Shown here: piece by piece, positions 41,920 to 50,211 of the stretch
How the letters are laid out: the number at the start of each line of letters is the position of its first letter
How positions within the stretch are numbered: the stretch's first letter is position 1
Source of the DNA: Hyphomicrobiales bacterium
Lineage (GTDB): Bacteria > Pseudomonadota > Alphaproteobacteria > Rhizobiales > Beijerinckiaceae
DNA length: 64,000 nt
Assembly (NCBI GenBank): GCA_016716745.1
Contig: JADJVD010000007.1
Span: forward strand, 124,001 to 188,000
Reading direction: 5' to 3'
Notes under the pieces: model-generated
Databases searched by the model: none
What the model saw: the letters and a program-made list of their open reading frames with translations, nothing else
What the model was told of the DNA's origin: nothing
Translations under genes and position numbers: made by a program

Positions 41920-42390
41920 ATGGCGAAACTGACGGAGGCCGTGCGCGCCGACATCGACGCGTCCGTCCTGTGCTGGCTGGCGACGGTCGGCGCGGACGGG
42001 ACGCCCAATGTCTCGCCGAAGGAGATTTTTTGCGCCGAAGGCGAGGCGGCGCTGCTGATCGCCGACATCGCCTCGCCGGTCAGCGTCGCCAATATCCGCG
42101 CCAATCCAAGCGTCTGCGTCAGCTTCGTCGACGTGTTTCGGCAACTGGGCTGGAAGATCGTCGGCGAGGCGCGCGTCATCGCCCGCGACGATCCGGAGGC
42201 GATGCGCGTCGGCGCGGCGCTGATCGGCATGGCCGAGCCGGACTATCCCGTGCGCCACGTCATCCGCGTGACGCCGACGAAGATCGCCCGCATCCGCGCG
42301 CCGAGCTACGTTCTCCATCCCGAGATGGACGAAGCCGAGCGTCTCGCGCGCACGTATCGCGCCTACGGCGTGCGTCCCGCCGCCAGGTGA
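41920..42390 (+). CDS. Pyridoxamine 5'-phosphate oxidase-fold flavin protein
   Basis: 156 residues. The split beta-barrel begins DIDASVLCWLATVGADGTPNVSPKE and has ALLIADIASPVSVANIRANPSVCVSFVDV, the usual FMN-binding strands. GGGAGG precedes the ATG at 41920; an ATG at 41905 that overlaps the creatininase stop is an alternative. Members include FMN/F420-linked reductases and general stress proteins; no specific role is visible. Last gene of the plus-strand block. Confidence 0.85.
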   Translation: MAKLTEAVRADIDASVLCWLATVGADGTPNVSPKEIFCAEGEAALLIADIASPVSVANIRANPSVCVSFVDVFRQLGWKIVGEARVIARDDPEAMRVGAALIGMAEPDYPVRHVIRVTPTKIARIRAPSYVLHPEMDEAERLARTYRAYGVRPAAR

Positions 42391-42447
42391 CTGGCGCTCC
42401 GGCGCCGTTCGGGCTCAAATGCGGCGGATCGCTTTGCGCGAGGCGTG

Positions 42448-43599
42448 ATGCGCGACGCGCCGGACATCGTTCCTCTTTTCGTCGACGGCCATGTCGGCCG
42501 GCGCGACCCGGCGCTCACGCGTGTCGCCTCGCTCTGCGAGCGGATGTTCCGCATCGTCTCGCCCTGGGCGCCGGGGCTCGTCGTCGTCGGCGCGCAGGCC
42601 GATCCCGCCAGCATCGGCGCCTTGCCGGGCTTGCCGCGACTCAGCGCGACGGGATCGGGCGGAACGGACGAGGAGGCGCTCGCGAGCTGTCTCGGGGAAA
42701 TGGCCGAGCGCCTGTCGCTGTGCGAACAGCCGGGCGACCTGACGCTCCGGGCGACGTCGGAGGATGTCGCCGGGCGCGTCCATCCCGATCTGACATTGCC
42801 GCCGCTCGCGGCCGGCGTCGCGCGCGATTGGCGCGAGGCGCGGGACGAGGACGGCCGCATCTGGCTCGCGCCGGCGGACGTGGTCTTTTTGCGGCCGCGT
42901 TACGACGCGCCGGCGGAGGCGCGGCCGCCTGCCAGTCTCGGCGCCGCCGCCGGGCGCACCTTGTCGAACGCGCGCGAGGCGGCCCGTTTCGAGCTGCTGG
43001 AGCGCGCCGCCGCGCTCGACTGGTGGAGCGCGGCGCCGGAGCCTGCGGCCGCTCTCGCGCCGGCCGACGACCTCGCGGCGCGCGATCTTCTGGCGACATG
43101 GCGCGGGCAGTGCGAGGCGCGCGTCACGATGCTGCTCGCCTTGCCCTGCGCGGGCGCGGCCTGCGTCGCGGCCGTCTCGCGCGACGCCGCCGCGCCGCGG
43201 GGCTGGGCGATCGGCGCCGCCGCCCGCGCCACGTCCGCGGCGGCGGCGCATGCGGCCTTGTGCGAGCTGATGCAGAACGAAATCGGACTGATGCTGGCGC
43301 GCGTGAGGCGCAAGGCCGCCCGCCCGCCGGCCGCCGGCGACGCCGGGCATCTGGCCCGGGACGCGTGGTCGGGGGATGCGCGAATCGAACGCGATGCGAA
43401 CGCGCGGACGCCGGCTCGGCCGGCTCCGCCGATCCGCGCGCTGGAGGTCGATCTGACCCGGCCATCCGTCGGCGCGCCTGTGCTGAAGCTCCTGCAAGTC
43501 GCACGAGTTTCACAGAAATTCGACGCCAATTCTGGATTCGGACACAGCTCTCGCGGGGCGCGCCGGCAAGGATGGACCTCCAGTCCTCCGCTGTTCTAG
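42448..43599 (+). CDS. YcaO-like ATP-dependent cyclodehydratase-type protein, possibly C-terminally truncated
   Basis: 383 residues. The ATP-binding motifs of YcaO proteins are all visible: ASCLGEMAERL with Ser80, Glu84, Glu87 and Arg88; FELLERAA with Glu182, Glu185 and Arg186; and CELMQNE with Glu273 and Gln276. YcaO enzymes use ATP to activate peptide amide bonds, making azoline rings or thioamides in RiPPs, or modify ribosomal proteins. The segment ALEVDLTRPSVGAPVLKLL matches the late DLTRPxxGxPV strand, but the last 35 residues (VSQKFDANSGFGHSS...) are not family-like. No leader-binding partner, dehydrogenase or clear precursor is adjacent. Confidence 0.75.
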   Translation: MRDAPDIVPLFVDGHVGRRDPALTRVASLCERMFRIVSPWAPGLVVVGAQADPASIGALPGLPRLSATGSGGTDEEALASCLGEMAERLSLCEQPGDLTLRATSEDVAGRVHPDLTLPPLAAGVARDWREARDEDGRIWLAPADVVFLRPRYDAPAEARPPASLGAAAGRTLSNAREAARFELLERAAALDWWSAAPEPAAALAPADDLAARDLLATWRGQCEARVTMLLALPCAGAACVAAVSRDAAAPRGWAIGAAARATSAAAAHAALCELMQNEIGLMLARVRRKAARPPAAGDAGHLARDAWSGDARIERDANARTPARPAPPIRALEVDLTRPSVGAPVLKLLQVARVSQKFDANSGFGHSSRGARRQGWTSSPPLF

Positions 43600-43671
43600 A
43601 TTGCTCATGCGTTTTCGACATGCACACAGCGTGCTTTGCTCTCGTTTTGCGGCGAGGAACTCCATTTAGGT

Positions 43672-45717
43672 ATGAATAAGGTGATGACCGGGACAGATCG
43701 CGATACGCTGAACGGCGCCGTTCTGACCGTGCGCGCGCTCGGACCCTTCGCCATGTCCGTCGAAGGCCGCGCCGCCCTGTTGTCGTCGCGCAAGTCGCGC
43801 GCGGTGGTCGGCTACCTCGCCCTGGCGGAGGGGCGGCGCGAAACGCGCGAGCGACTCGTCGGCCTGTTCTGGAGCGAGGTCGAGGAGGCCAAGGCGCGCG
43901 CCTCGCTGCGGCAATCGGCTTACGAGATCCGCGAGGCGCTTGCGGCCGTCGGCTATCATGGATTTTCGGCCGACAAATCGTCGCTGGCGCTCGATGGCCC
44001 TGTCGCCGTCGATCTGCTCGACGTGATCGCCGCCGCCCGACGCGGAGAAGTTTCGCCGATTCTTCTCGAAAGCGACCAGATCACCGAGGGGTTGCTGCGC
44101 GAGTTCGAGTCGGTTGACGGGGGATTTCACACCTGGCTTCTGGCGCGACGCATGTCGAGCGCCGAGCGCATCGCCGCCCACCTTGAGGATGCGCTGAAAT
44201 CCGCACCGGCGGCAGCCGGCGAGAAGATCGCCAAGGCGCTGCTCCGGTTGGACGCGACGCACGAGGTCGCCGCCCGCCACCTGATTCGCGCGCGCGCCGC
44301 AGCCGGCGACGTCGCCGGCGCGCTCGGCGTCTACAAGGCGCTCTGGGACGTGCTTGAGCGGGAATACGACGTCGAGCCCTCGCGCGAGACGCAGGAACTG
44401 ATCGCCGCGCTGCGCATGGACCAGCCCGTCGCGGCGCCGGCCCCGGAGGCCGCGCGCGCCCCACCGGCCGCCTCTGGCGCGCCGCAACCGACCCGGCTCG
44501 TCCTGTCGATCGGCGGGTTCGACGTCGCGCCGGTGCGCGAGGAGCATCGCTATCTCGTGCAGGGCTTCCGGCGCGAACTGATCGCCTGTCTCGTCCGGTT
44601 CAGGGAGCTGGTGATCCGCGACAACGCGGAGACGCCCGCCGGCGCGAATGTGCGCGACGGCGGCGTCGGCGAGTTCATCGTCGACGCCAGCGCCTTCGAG
44701 GGGTCGGAGGGCGTCCGTCTGCTGCTGATGCTGCGCAACGCGCGCACCAACGACTACATCTGGAGCGAGCGCTTCCAGCTCTCGCTGGAGAGCTGGTTCG
44801 ACGCCCAGCAAGCGATCGTGCGGCGGCTGGCGGCGGCGATGAACGTGTTCATCTCTGTCGGGCGCGCCGAAATGGCGACGCTGACGCCGACTGGCGATCT
44901 CATCGCCTACGATCTGTGGCTGCGCGGCCAGTCGATGATCGCCCGATTCAACCACGACGACGTGCAGGACTCCTCCCGCCTGATGGAGGAGATCATCCGC
45001 CGCGCGCCGAGCTTTGCGCCCGCCTTCTCGACTCTGGCGCAGATCAAGAACTCGGCGCATATGGGCATTCCGGGGCTTTACCGCACGCCCGACGTGGCGC
45101 GGTCCGCGATTTCGCTGGCGCGCGAGGCGGCCCGGCTCGATCCGGTCGACTCCCGCAGCCAGCTTTGCCTCGGCTGGGCGCTTATTCTCGCCGGCCAGTT
45201 CGAGCAGGGCGCGATCCACCACGAGGCCGCGCTCGGGCTGAACGAGAACGATCCGTGGACGATGATGTCGGCGGCGCTCTCGGCCGCCTTCATGGGACGG
45301 AGCGAGGTGGGCGACGCGCGCGCGAGGAAAGCGCTGGAGATCGCCGTCGATCCGGGCCCGACGCATTGGGGTTACGTCTGTCAGGTCGCGTTGTTCAGCG
45401 GCGACTACGCGGCCGCCGCCGCGGCGGGGCTGCGCGCGCAGACCACCTGTCATTTCCGCGGTTGGGCGGCGATCGCGCTGGCGCGCGCCGGCGACACCGA
45501 CCGCGCCCGCGCGATGACGCGCGATTTTCTCGACGTCGCGCAGCGCAACTGGCGCAGCGAGACGCCCTATTCGCCGCTGGCGGCGGCGGACTGGTTTCTG
45601 CACGCCTTCCCGATCCAGCGCGAGGCGGACTGGATCATGGTGCGCGACGGTCTGGCGTTGGCGGGCGCGCCCTATGGGCGCGCCACCTTCGCCGATTGCG
45701 TCAGCTCCGGGCGCTGA
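43672..45717 (+). CDS. SARP/BTAD-type transcriptional regulator with TPR-like C-terminus
   Basis: About 681 residues. An N-terminal winged-helix domain (LTVRALGPFAMSVEGRAALL with SRKSRAVVGYLAL, about 10-100) is followed by a bacterial transcriptional activation domain (AAGEKIAKALLRLDATHEVA to LEREYDVEPSRETQELIAAL). A linker leads to a domain that resembles the FlgO/adenylate-cyclase-associated segment (YLVQGFRRELIACLVRFRELVIRDN) and then TPR-like helices to the end. Such activators often sit beside secondary-metabolite genes. Start is uncertain: ATGs at 43636, 43672 and 43684. It follows the YcaO gene by 72 bases and may be its regulator or that of the divergent-side peroxidase. Confidence 0.82.
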   Translation: MNKVMTGTDRDTLNGAVLTVRALGPFAMSVEGRAALLSSRKSRAVVGYLALAEGRRETRERLVGLFWSEVEEAKARASLRQSAYEIREALAAVGYHGFSADKSSLALDGPVAVDLLDVIAAARRGEVSPILLESDQITEGLLREFESVDGGFHTWLLARRMSSAERIAAHLEDALKSAPAAAGEKIAKALLRLDATHEVAARHLIRARAAAGDVAGALGVYKALWDVLEREYDVEPSRETQELIAALRMDQPVAAPAPEAARAPPAASGAPQPTRLVLSIGGFDVAPVREEHRYLVQGFRRELIACLVRFRELVIRDNAETPAGANVRDGGVGEFIVDASAFEGSEGVRLLLMLRNARTNDYIWSERFQLSLESWFDAQQAIVRRLAAAMNVFISVGRAEMATLTPTGDLIAYDLWLRGQSMIARFNHDDVQDSSRLMEEIIRRAPSFAPAFSTLAQIKNSAHMGIPGLYRTPDVARSAISLAREAARLDPVDSRSQLCLGWALILAGQFEQGAIHHEAALGLNENDPWTMMSAALSAAFMGRSEVGDARARKALEIAVDPGPTHWGYVCQVALFSGDYAAAAAAGLRAQTTCHFRGWAAIALARAGDTDRARAMTRDFLDVAQRNWRSETPYSPLAAADWFLHAFPIQREADWIMVRDGLALAGAPYGRATFADCVSSGR

Positions 45718-45720
45718 GGA

Positions 45721-46167
45721 TCAGATGCAGGACGTCACCGAGTAGTCGCCGATGCGGCAGGCGTGCATGCGCAGGCGCTCGGCGGGGCTCAGCTCCTTCA
45801 GCGTCGGATCGACGAACATCGCCCGGATGAATTCGCGCACCGGATAGGCGCCGGGCGCGGCGAGGCGCTCCTCGCCCTCCTTGACCATCGCGCGCGGCGG
45901 CAGGCGCAGAGCCAGCGTGTCCGGCGAGTATTGCAGCACCGCGAGCCCCTTGATGTGCTCGGGAATGGTGACGCCGTCGGCCAGGCCGCAGAGCTGGAGT
46001 TGGGCCTTCATTTCGTCGAGGTCGCGCGGGATCGGCAGCTTCTCGGCCGGGACCTTGGCCGCCGCGTCGGCGGGATCGGGCACGTAGGCGTCGCCTGTCG
46101 CCCAGGTTTTCACGAGATAGCCCCAGATGTCCTCGACGGCCTTGTCGATCACGATGCGCTCAAGCAT
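45721..46167 (-). CDS. Hypothetical protein next to the heme peroxidase
   Basis: 148 residues, no signal peptide or membrane helix. The start MLERIVIDKAVEDIWGYLVKTWATGDAYVPDP has GGGAGGG 5 bases upstream. It ends MHACRIGDYSVTSCI, with two cysteines in the last dozen residues. It lies 33 bases after the peroxidase gene on the same strand, so it is probably its operon partner. I do not recognise a family. Confidence 0.7.
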   Translation of the reverse strand: MLERIVIDKAVEDIWGYLVKTWATGDAYVPDPADAAAKVPAEKLPIPRDLDEMKAQLQLCGLADGVTIPEHIKGLAVLQYSPDTLALRLPPRAMVKEGEERLAAPGAYPVREFIRAMFVDPTLKELSPAERLRMHACRIGDYSVTSCI

Positions 46168-46200
46168 GTCGCCCTCCCTTTTTCCGTCGGTGGTTCTCCG

Positions 46201-47967
46201 TCAAGCGAAGGCGCCGCGCGCCTCGAGATGAGCGATCAATTGCGGCATCGTGCGCGGCGCGGCCGCCGCCAGCGGTTCGATGGCGGCGCGCGCTGCCGGC
46301 CCATGCGGCGACGCGCCGAGCAGCGTGGCGACGCAGGCGCGCATCCGGTCTGGCAGGTCGCCGACGCCCTCGAAGCCGACGGCGCGACGATCCAGCGCCG
46401 CGAACAGCGCCTCCGCGACGACGAAGGAGCCGACCGGCCCCAGCGTCGGCCCCCGCGCCGCGTCCGCGTCCGCGCCGACGCCGGCTTCGAACAGGACGAA
46501 GAAGATCAAAGGCGGATCGTTCGACAGGCGGGCGATGTCGTCTTCCGACAGGATGGGGACGCCCGCGGCGGTCAGGTTGTCGCTTTCCAGCCACGACTTG
46601 ATGGCCGCGCGCCAGACAGGCCAGGCCGGGGTCGTCGACTCGCCGAACGCGCTGCGCACGAAACCCGTCAGCGTTTCGGCCGACAGCAGCCCACCATAGG
46701 CGCTCGCCAGCAGATCGCGCTGGAACAGCCCCGGCGCGTCGACCCCCTCGATGAAGGGCGGGAACGTCGCCTCGTCGTTGAGCTGGCGCGCATAAGAGAG
46801 GCCGATGGGCCGCGCGAAATTCACGCGCTGCGGCGCCGATCCGTCGTCGAAGAAGCGGGACCAGTCGACGAGCCAGGCGTCGTCCACGGGCAGATCGCCC
46901 GGCTTGCCGGCCGACGACAGATCGAGCGCGTCGCCGAGCGACAGCGCCTCCTCGCTGTTCACGCGATAGCGGTTGCGCGACATGGCGTGGCCGAAGCGGA
47001 ACACGCCTTGCGAGAATTCGAGCGGCGGCGCCGGCCCGTCATACACCAGCGGCTTGCGCGCCTCGTAACGCTTCAGGATGCGCGGATCGACGACGCGCGG
47101 GGCGACGTCGCGCACGACGATCTCGCGATAGACGTCGACGGCGATCATCCGGGCGCAATGGAACAGCCGATACGTCGCCTCGCGGTCGAGCGTCGCCGCG
47201 CCGCCGCGCAGGATCGTCGCGAGATGGTTGTGAAACGTCTGGAACAGGACGGTGAGCTGCGAGAGCAGCGCATGCGCGTCGTTGCGAGGGTCCGCCAGCA
47301 GCGTCTCGGTCAGCGCGGCCGATCCGGGAGGCAGGCCGGGATCGTGGCTGAAGGTGTCGTCGGCGCGCGCGCGCGCGATGTCGCGCATCGGGCAGCATCC
47401 GCGCGTCGGCGCACCGCTCGCGGGAGCTGTGCGCCGGGGGCCGGTGCGCAGAAGATAGCGCGGCTTCACGCCGGCGTTGTGCAGGTCGATGGCGTCGATC
47501 GCATAGGCGTGCGGGCACTCTTCCGGGCCGGAGCCGTAGAGCGTGTCGAGCCGCAACTGCGCGGCGCGCGCCGAGCCGCCGACGAGCGCGAGCTCGCCGC
47601 TCTCGACGTCGAAGGCGACGACGCTGTCCATCAGATCGTGCGCGATGAACTGCAGGAGATAGGTGTAGCCGGAGGGGATCGCGCTGTCGGGCGCGGGGGG
47701 CGAGCGGCTCGCCGCGACCCGCACCGCGAGGCGCGCCATCAGCCGGCGCAGCGCGTCGTAATCCGACGATCCCTCTTCGTTGAGCAGCGCCGCGCCGTCG
47801 GCCCGCGCCGCGCGGAAGAGGGCGGACGCCGCCGTCGGCGCGATGATGTTCTGCGGCCGCGCGCGCGCGGCGTCGGCATGGATCCGCGCGGCGGCGCGCT
47901 GCCGGCGCGTCGCCGTCGGCGCACGAAACCGGCCTGACGCGCGATCGCTGCGAAATCCGCCGTGCAT
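46201..47967 (-). CDS. Animal-type heme peroxidase
   Basis: 588 residues. The distal side has YLLQFIAHDLMDS with Gln106, His110 and Asp111 (the heme-linking and distal residues of the myeloperoxidase superfamily); a candidate catalytic Arg228 lies in LLADPRNDAH, and the proximal histidine is His327 in GVFRFGHAMSRNRYRV. No clear signal peptide is visible, unlike animal enzymes; a basic, Arg-rich leader precedes the domain. Bacterial members oxidise halides or thiocyanate or couple fatty-acid peroxidation; the substrate here is unknown. Transcribed towards the SARP gene with the hypothetical gene. Confidence 0.88.
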   Translation of the reverse strand: MHGGFRSDRASGRFRAPTATRRQRAAARIHADAARARPQNIIAPTAASALFRAARADGAALLNEEGSSDYDALRRLMARLAVRVAASRSPPAPDSAIPSGYTYLLQFIAHDLMDSVVAFDVESGELALVGGSARAAQLRLDTLYGSGPEECPHAYAIDAIDLHNAGVKPRYLLRTGPRRTAPASGAPTRGCCPMRDIARARADDTFSHDPGLPPGSAALTETLLADPRNDAHALLSQLTVLFQTFHNHLATILRGGAATLDREATYRLFHCARMIAVDVYREIVVRDVAPRVVDPRILKRYEARKPLVYDGPAPPLEFSQGVFRFGHAMSRNRYRVNSEEALSLGDALDLSSAGKPGDLPVDDAWLVDWSRFFDDGSAPQRVNFARPIGLSYARQLNDEATFPPFIEGVDAPGLFQRDLLASAYGGLLSAETLTGFVRSAFGESTTPAWPVWRAAIKSWLESDNLTAAGVPILSEDDIARLSNDPPLIFFVLFEAGVGADADAARGPTLGPVGSFVVAEALFAALDRRAVGFEGVGDLPDRMRACVATLLGASPHGPAARAAIEPLAAAAPRTMPQLIAHLEARGAFA

Positions 47968-48066
47968 GGTGTCGATCCCGGTCGCGCCGGCGCGGCGCCA
48001 GCCTCGCCATCTGCCGACAGGCCCGTCAACGCAGCGTCAAACGAAGCGATGACGGTGGGATGACGC

Positions 48067-48081
48067 GATGTGAGGAACATC
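48067..48081. promoter_or_regulatory. Small inverted repeat upstream of the peroxidase gene
   Basis: GATGT, 5 bases, ACATC in the 214-base divergent gap between the peroxidase and acetyltransferase genes, about 100 bases from both starts. A possible operator; nothing more can be said. Confidence 0.25.
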
Positions 48082-48181
48082 ACGGTCGCCGATCGCGATG
48101 TCGTCGACAGTCGCGAGAACCGGACGATGCGACCGCAGCCGCGCCTCCCGCGCGGTCCGGATCGAAACCGGAGGGGCCATG

Positions 48182-48715
48182 ATGACCGACCGTTTCAGCG
48201 CAAGGCCGTTCGACGGCCCCATCGTCGCCCGCCTCGTCGACGTCGCGGGTCCGTTGCCGCCCGATTTCGCCGAACATCTCGCCCGCCTTGGCGACGCCGA
48301 GCGGCGCGCGCTGCTGCACGGCCCGCTCGGCGCGGTCGGGAGCGGCTGGAAGGCGCATCTGTTCGGGATCGAGGCGGACGGCGCCATCCGCGGCGCGGGG
48401 CGGCTGATCCACGGCGTGCGCGCGGGCGAGGCGCTCGGCTCGCTCGCGGTCGAGCAGGGCTGGCGCGGGCAGGGGCTCGGCACCGCGCTCGCGGCGCGGC
48501 TCGTCTATGCGGCGCGCTCGCTTGGCGCGCGGTCGCTAGCGCTGGTCTGGGCGGACGATGATCCGGCGATGCTGCGCATCGCGGCGCGCTTCGGCGCGCG
48601 CCCGTTTGGCGCGGGCGAGCGCCGACGTATGGTCCGGATCGAACTCGCCGATTTGTCGCTGGTCGACGCGGAACCGGCCGCCGCAATTCGCCGGGGAGCG
48701 TTCGCCTCGGCCTGA
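48182..48715 (+). CDS. GNAT-family N-acetyltransferase
   Basis: 177 residues. The acetyl-CoA loop is SLAVEQGWRGQGLGTALAARLV (about 87-108), with the preceding strand AGRLIHGVRAGEALG and the last strand/helix AMLRIAARFGARPF typical of GNAT proteins. GGAGGGG lies just upstream of two adjacent ATGs (48179 and 48182). Substrate unknown. Confidence 0.85.
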   Translation: MTDRFSARPFDGPIVARLVDVAGPLPPDFAEHLARLGDAERRALLHGPLGAVGSGWKAHLFGIEADGAIRGAGRLIHGVRAGEALGSLAVEQGWRGQGLGTALAARLVYAARSLGARSLALVWADDDPAMLRIAARFGARPFGAGERRRMVRIELADLSLVDAEPAAAIRRGAFASA

Positions 48716-48764
48716 TGTCGCCGACGCGCTTGCGCCCGCGCGCGTCCCGACGCAGGCTCCGGGG

Positions 48765-50048
48765 ATGCGGATCGCCGCCGCCGTCTTGCTCGCCGTCGCC
48801 CTGCATGTCGCCGCGCCTTGCGTCTCCAGCCCGGCGCGCGCCCAGTTGCGCGGCCATGGCGGCCCCGTGCGGGCGCTCGCCGCGAGCCCTGACGGCGCGT
48901 CCGCGATCAGCGGCGGCTTTGATTCCCGCGCCATCGTCTGGTCGCTCCGCGACGGCCGCGCCGCGCGCGTGCTGCGTCGTCACGAGGACGCGGTGGCCGC
49001 CGTCGCCGCGCTGCCGGAGGGCGGCGTCGCGACCGGCGGCGCCGATGGGCGCGTCGCGCTGTGGCGAGGCGACGGCGACGCGCCGGCGCGCGAGCTTCCC
49101 CCTCGGTCCGGCCCGATTTCGGCCCTCGCCCTGTCGCCGGACGGCGGCCGGCTTGCCGTCGCCGCATGGGACGGGGCGGTCGTGGTGGCCGATCTGGCGG
49201 GCGGCGACATCCGCCGCTTCGACGGACTGCGCGCCAATCCCAACGCCGTGGCGTTTTCGGCCGACAGCGCCGCCCTGATCATCGGGCTCTACGACGGCGA
49301 AGTGCGCATCCAGCCCCTGTCCGGCGGCCCGACGACCGTCCTGCCCGGCCTTGCGCCCGTGGCGGCGCTGGCGCGGCGGCCGGACGGCGCCATGGTCGTC
49401 GCCCGCGCCGACGGGGCGATCGAGCGGCTGACGCTGGCCCCGGTCGCTCTCCAACCGCTGGCGAGGCAGGCCGCGCCTGTGACGGCGCTCGCCGTGTCGG
49501 CGGGCGGTGCGGTCGCCGTCGCGGCGCTCGACGGCTCGATATCGCTCCTCTCTGAGGACGGACGGTCGCTGGTCGCCTTGCCGACGAAGCGCCTCGGCCC
49601 GGTGTGGGCGCTCGCCTTCGCCGGCGACTAATTGCTGGCGGGCGGGGCGGACGGCTTCGTGCGCCGCTACGATCTACGCACGCGAAGCGAGAAGGCGCCG
49701 GCCGCGTTTCCGGAGACCGACGACCTGCCGCCCGACCTGCGCGACCATCCCGGCGCGCGCGTCTTCGCCGCCTGCCGCGCCTGTCACGCGCTGGGCGCAG
49801 GCGAGGGGCCGCGCGCCGGGCCGAGCCTGCACGGCGTCTTCGGCCGCCGCATCGCGACCGCGCCGGATTACGCCTATTCCGACGCGCTGAAGCGCCTCGA
49901 CATCGTCTGGACGTCGGAAACCGTCTCCCGCCTGTTCGAGGTCGGCCCCTCGATCATGACGCCGGGGACGAAAATGCCGGAACAGCGCATCCTCGACCCC
50001 GCCGACCGCGCGGCGCTGGTGGGTTTTCTGGAGAAGGCGACGAGGTAG
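48765..50048 (+). pseudogene. Exported WD40-repeat / cytochrome c fusion, interrupted by an in-frame TAA
   Basis: Signal peptide (MRIAAAVLLAVALHVAAPCVSS) followed by about six or seven WD40-type blades (e.g. GHGGPVRALAASPDGASAISGG, SGPISALALSPDGGRLAVAA), then a class I cytochrome c with FAACRACHALG (heme-binding CxxCH) and GTKMPEQ (methionine ligand). At 49629-49631 a TAA falls inside the last WD40 region (...AFAGD, stop, LLAGGADGFVRRYD); the frame is otherwise continuous, and a G-to-T change of a GAA codon would explain it. Restored length is about 427 residues. Periplasmic electron-transfer protein fused to a propeller; partners unknown. Confidence 0.75.
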
Positions 50049-50084
50049 ACACGTCGTCAAATCCGGCAAACGGAGGCTACGACC

Positions 50085-50177
50085 CGTCATTGCGAGCGAA
50101 GCGAAGCAATCCATGGGGTAGGGTCGAGACATCCCATTGGATTCCCCTCCCTTCGCGCCGCCCGGCCGGGAATGACG
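50085..50177. repeat. Composite palindromic intergenic repeat containing 28-bp copy 2
   Basis: Starts with the 28-bp sequence also seen at 12409 (one mismatch) and ends GGGAATGACG; the ends CGTCATT (50085) and AATGACG (50171) are inverted repeats, and an inner GGATTGC...ATTGGATTCC part is also partly palindromic. It occupies the gap between two convergent genes. Confidence 0.7.
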
Positions 50178-50211
50178 TGCGCTGTCGCCTCCGGGCCGCC
50201 CCCGCGCCTCC

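Noticed and set aside
45721..46167. The 148-residue gene as the RiPP precursor of the YcaO enzyme
   Set aside because: It has no Gly-Gly-type leader, no Cys/Ser/Thr-rich core beyond its last few residues, lies on the other strand and pairs with the peroxidase gene.
49629..49631. Programmed read-through of the TAA in the WD40-cytochrome c gene
   Set aside because: No known signal for TAA recoding is present; a point mutation or read error is simpler.
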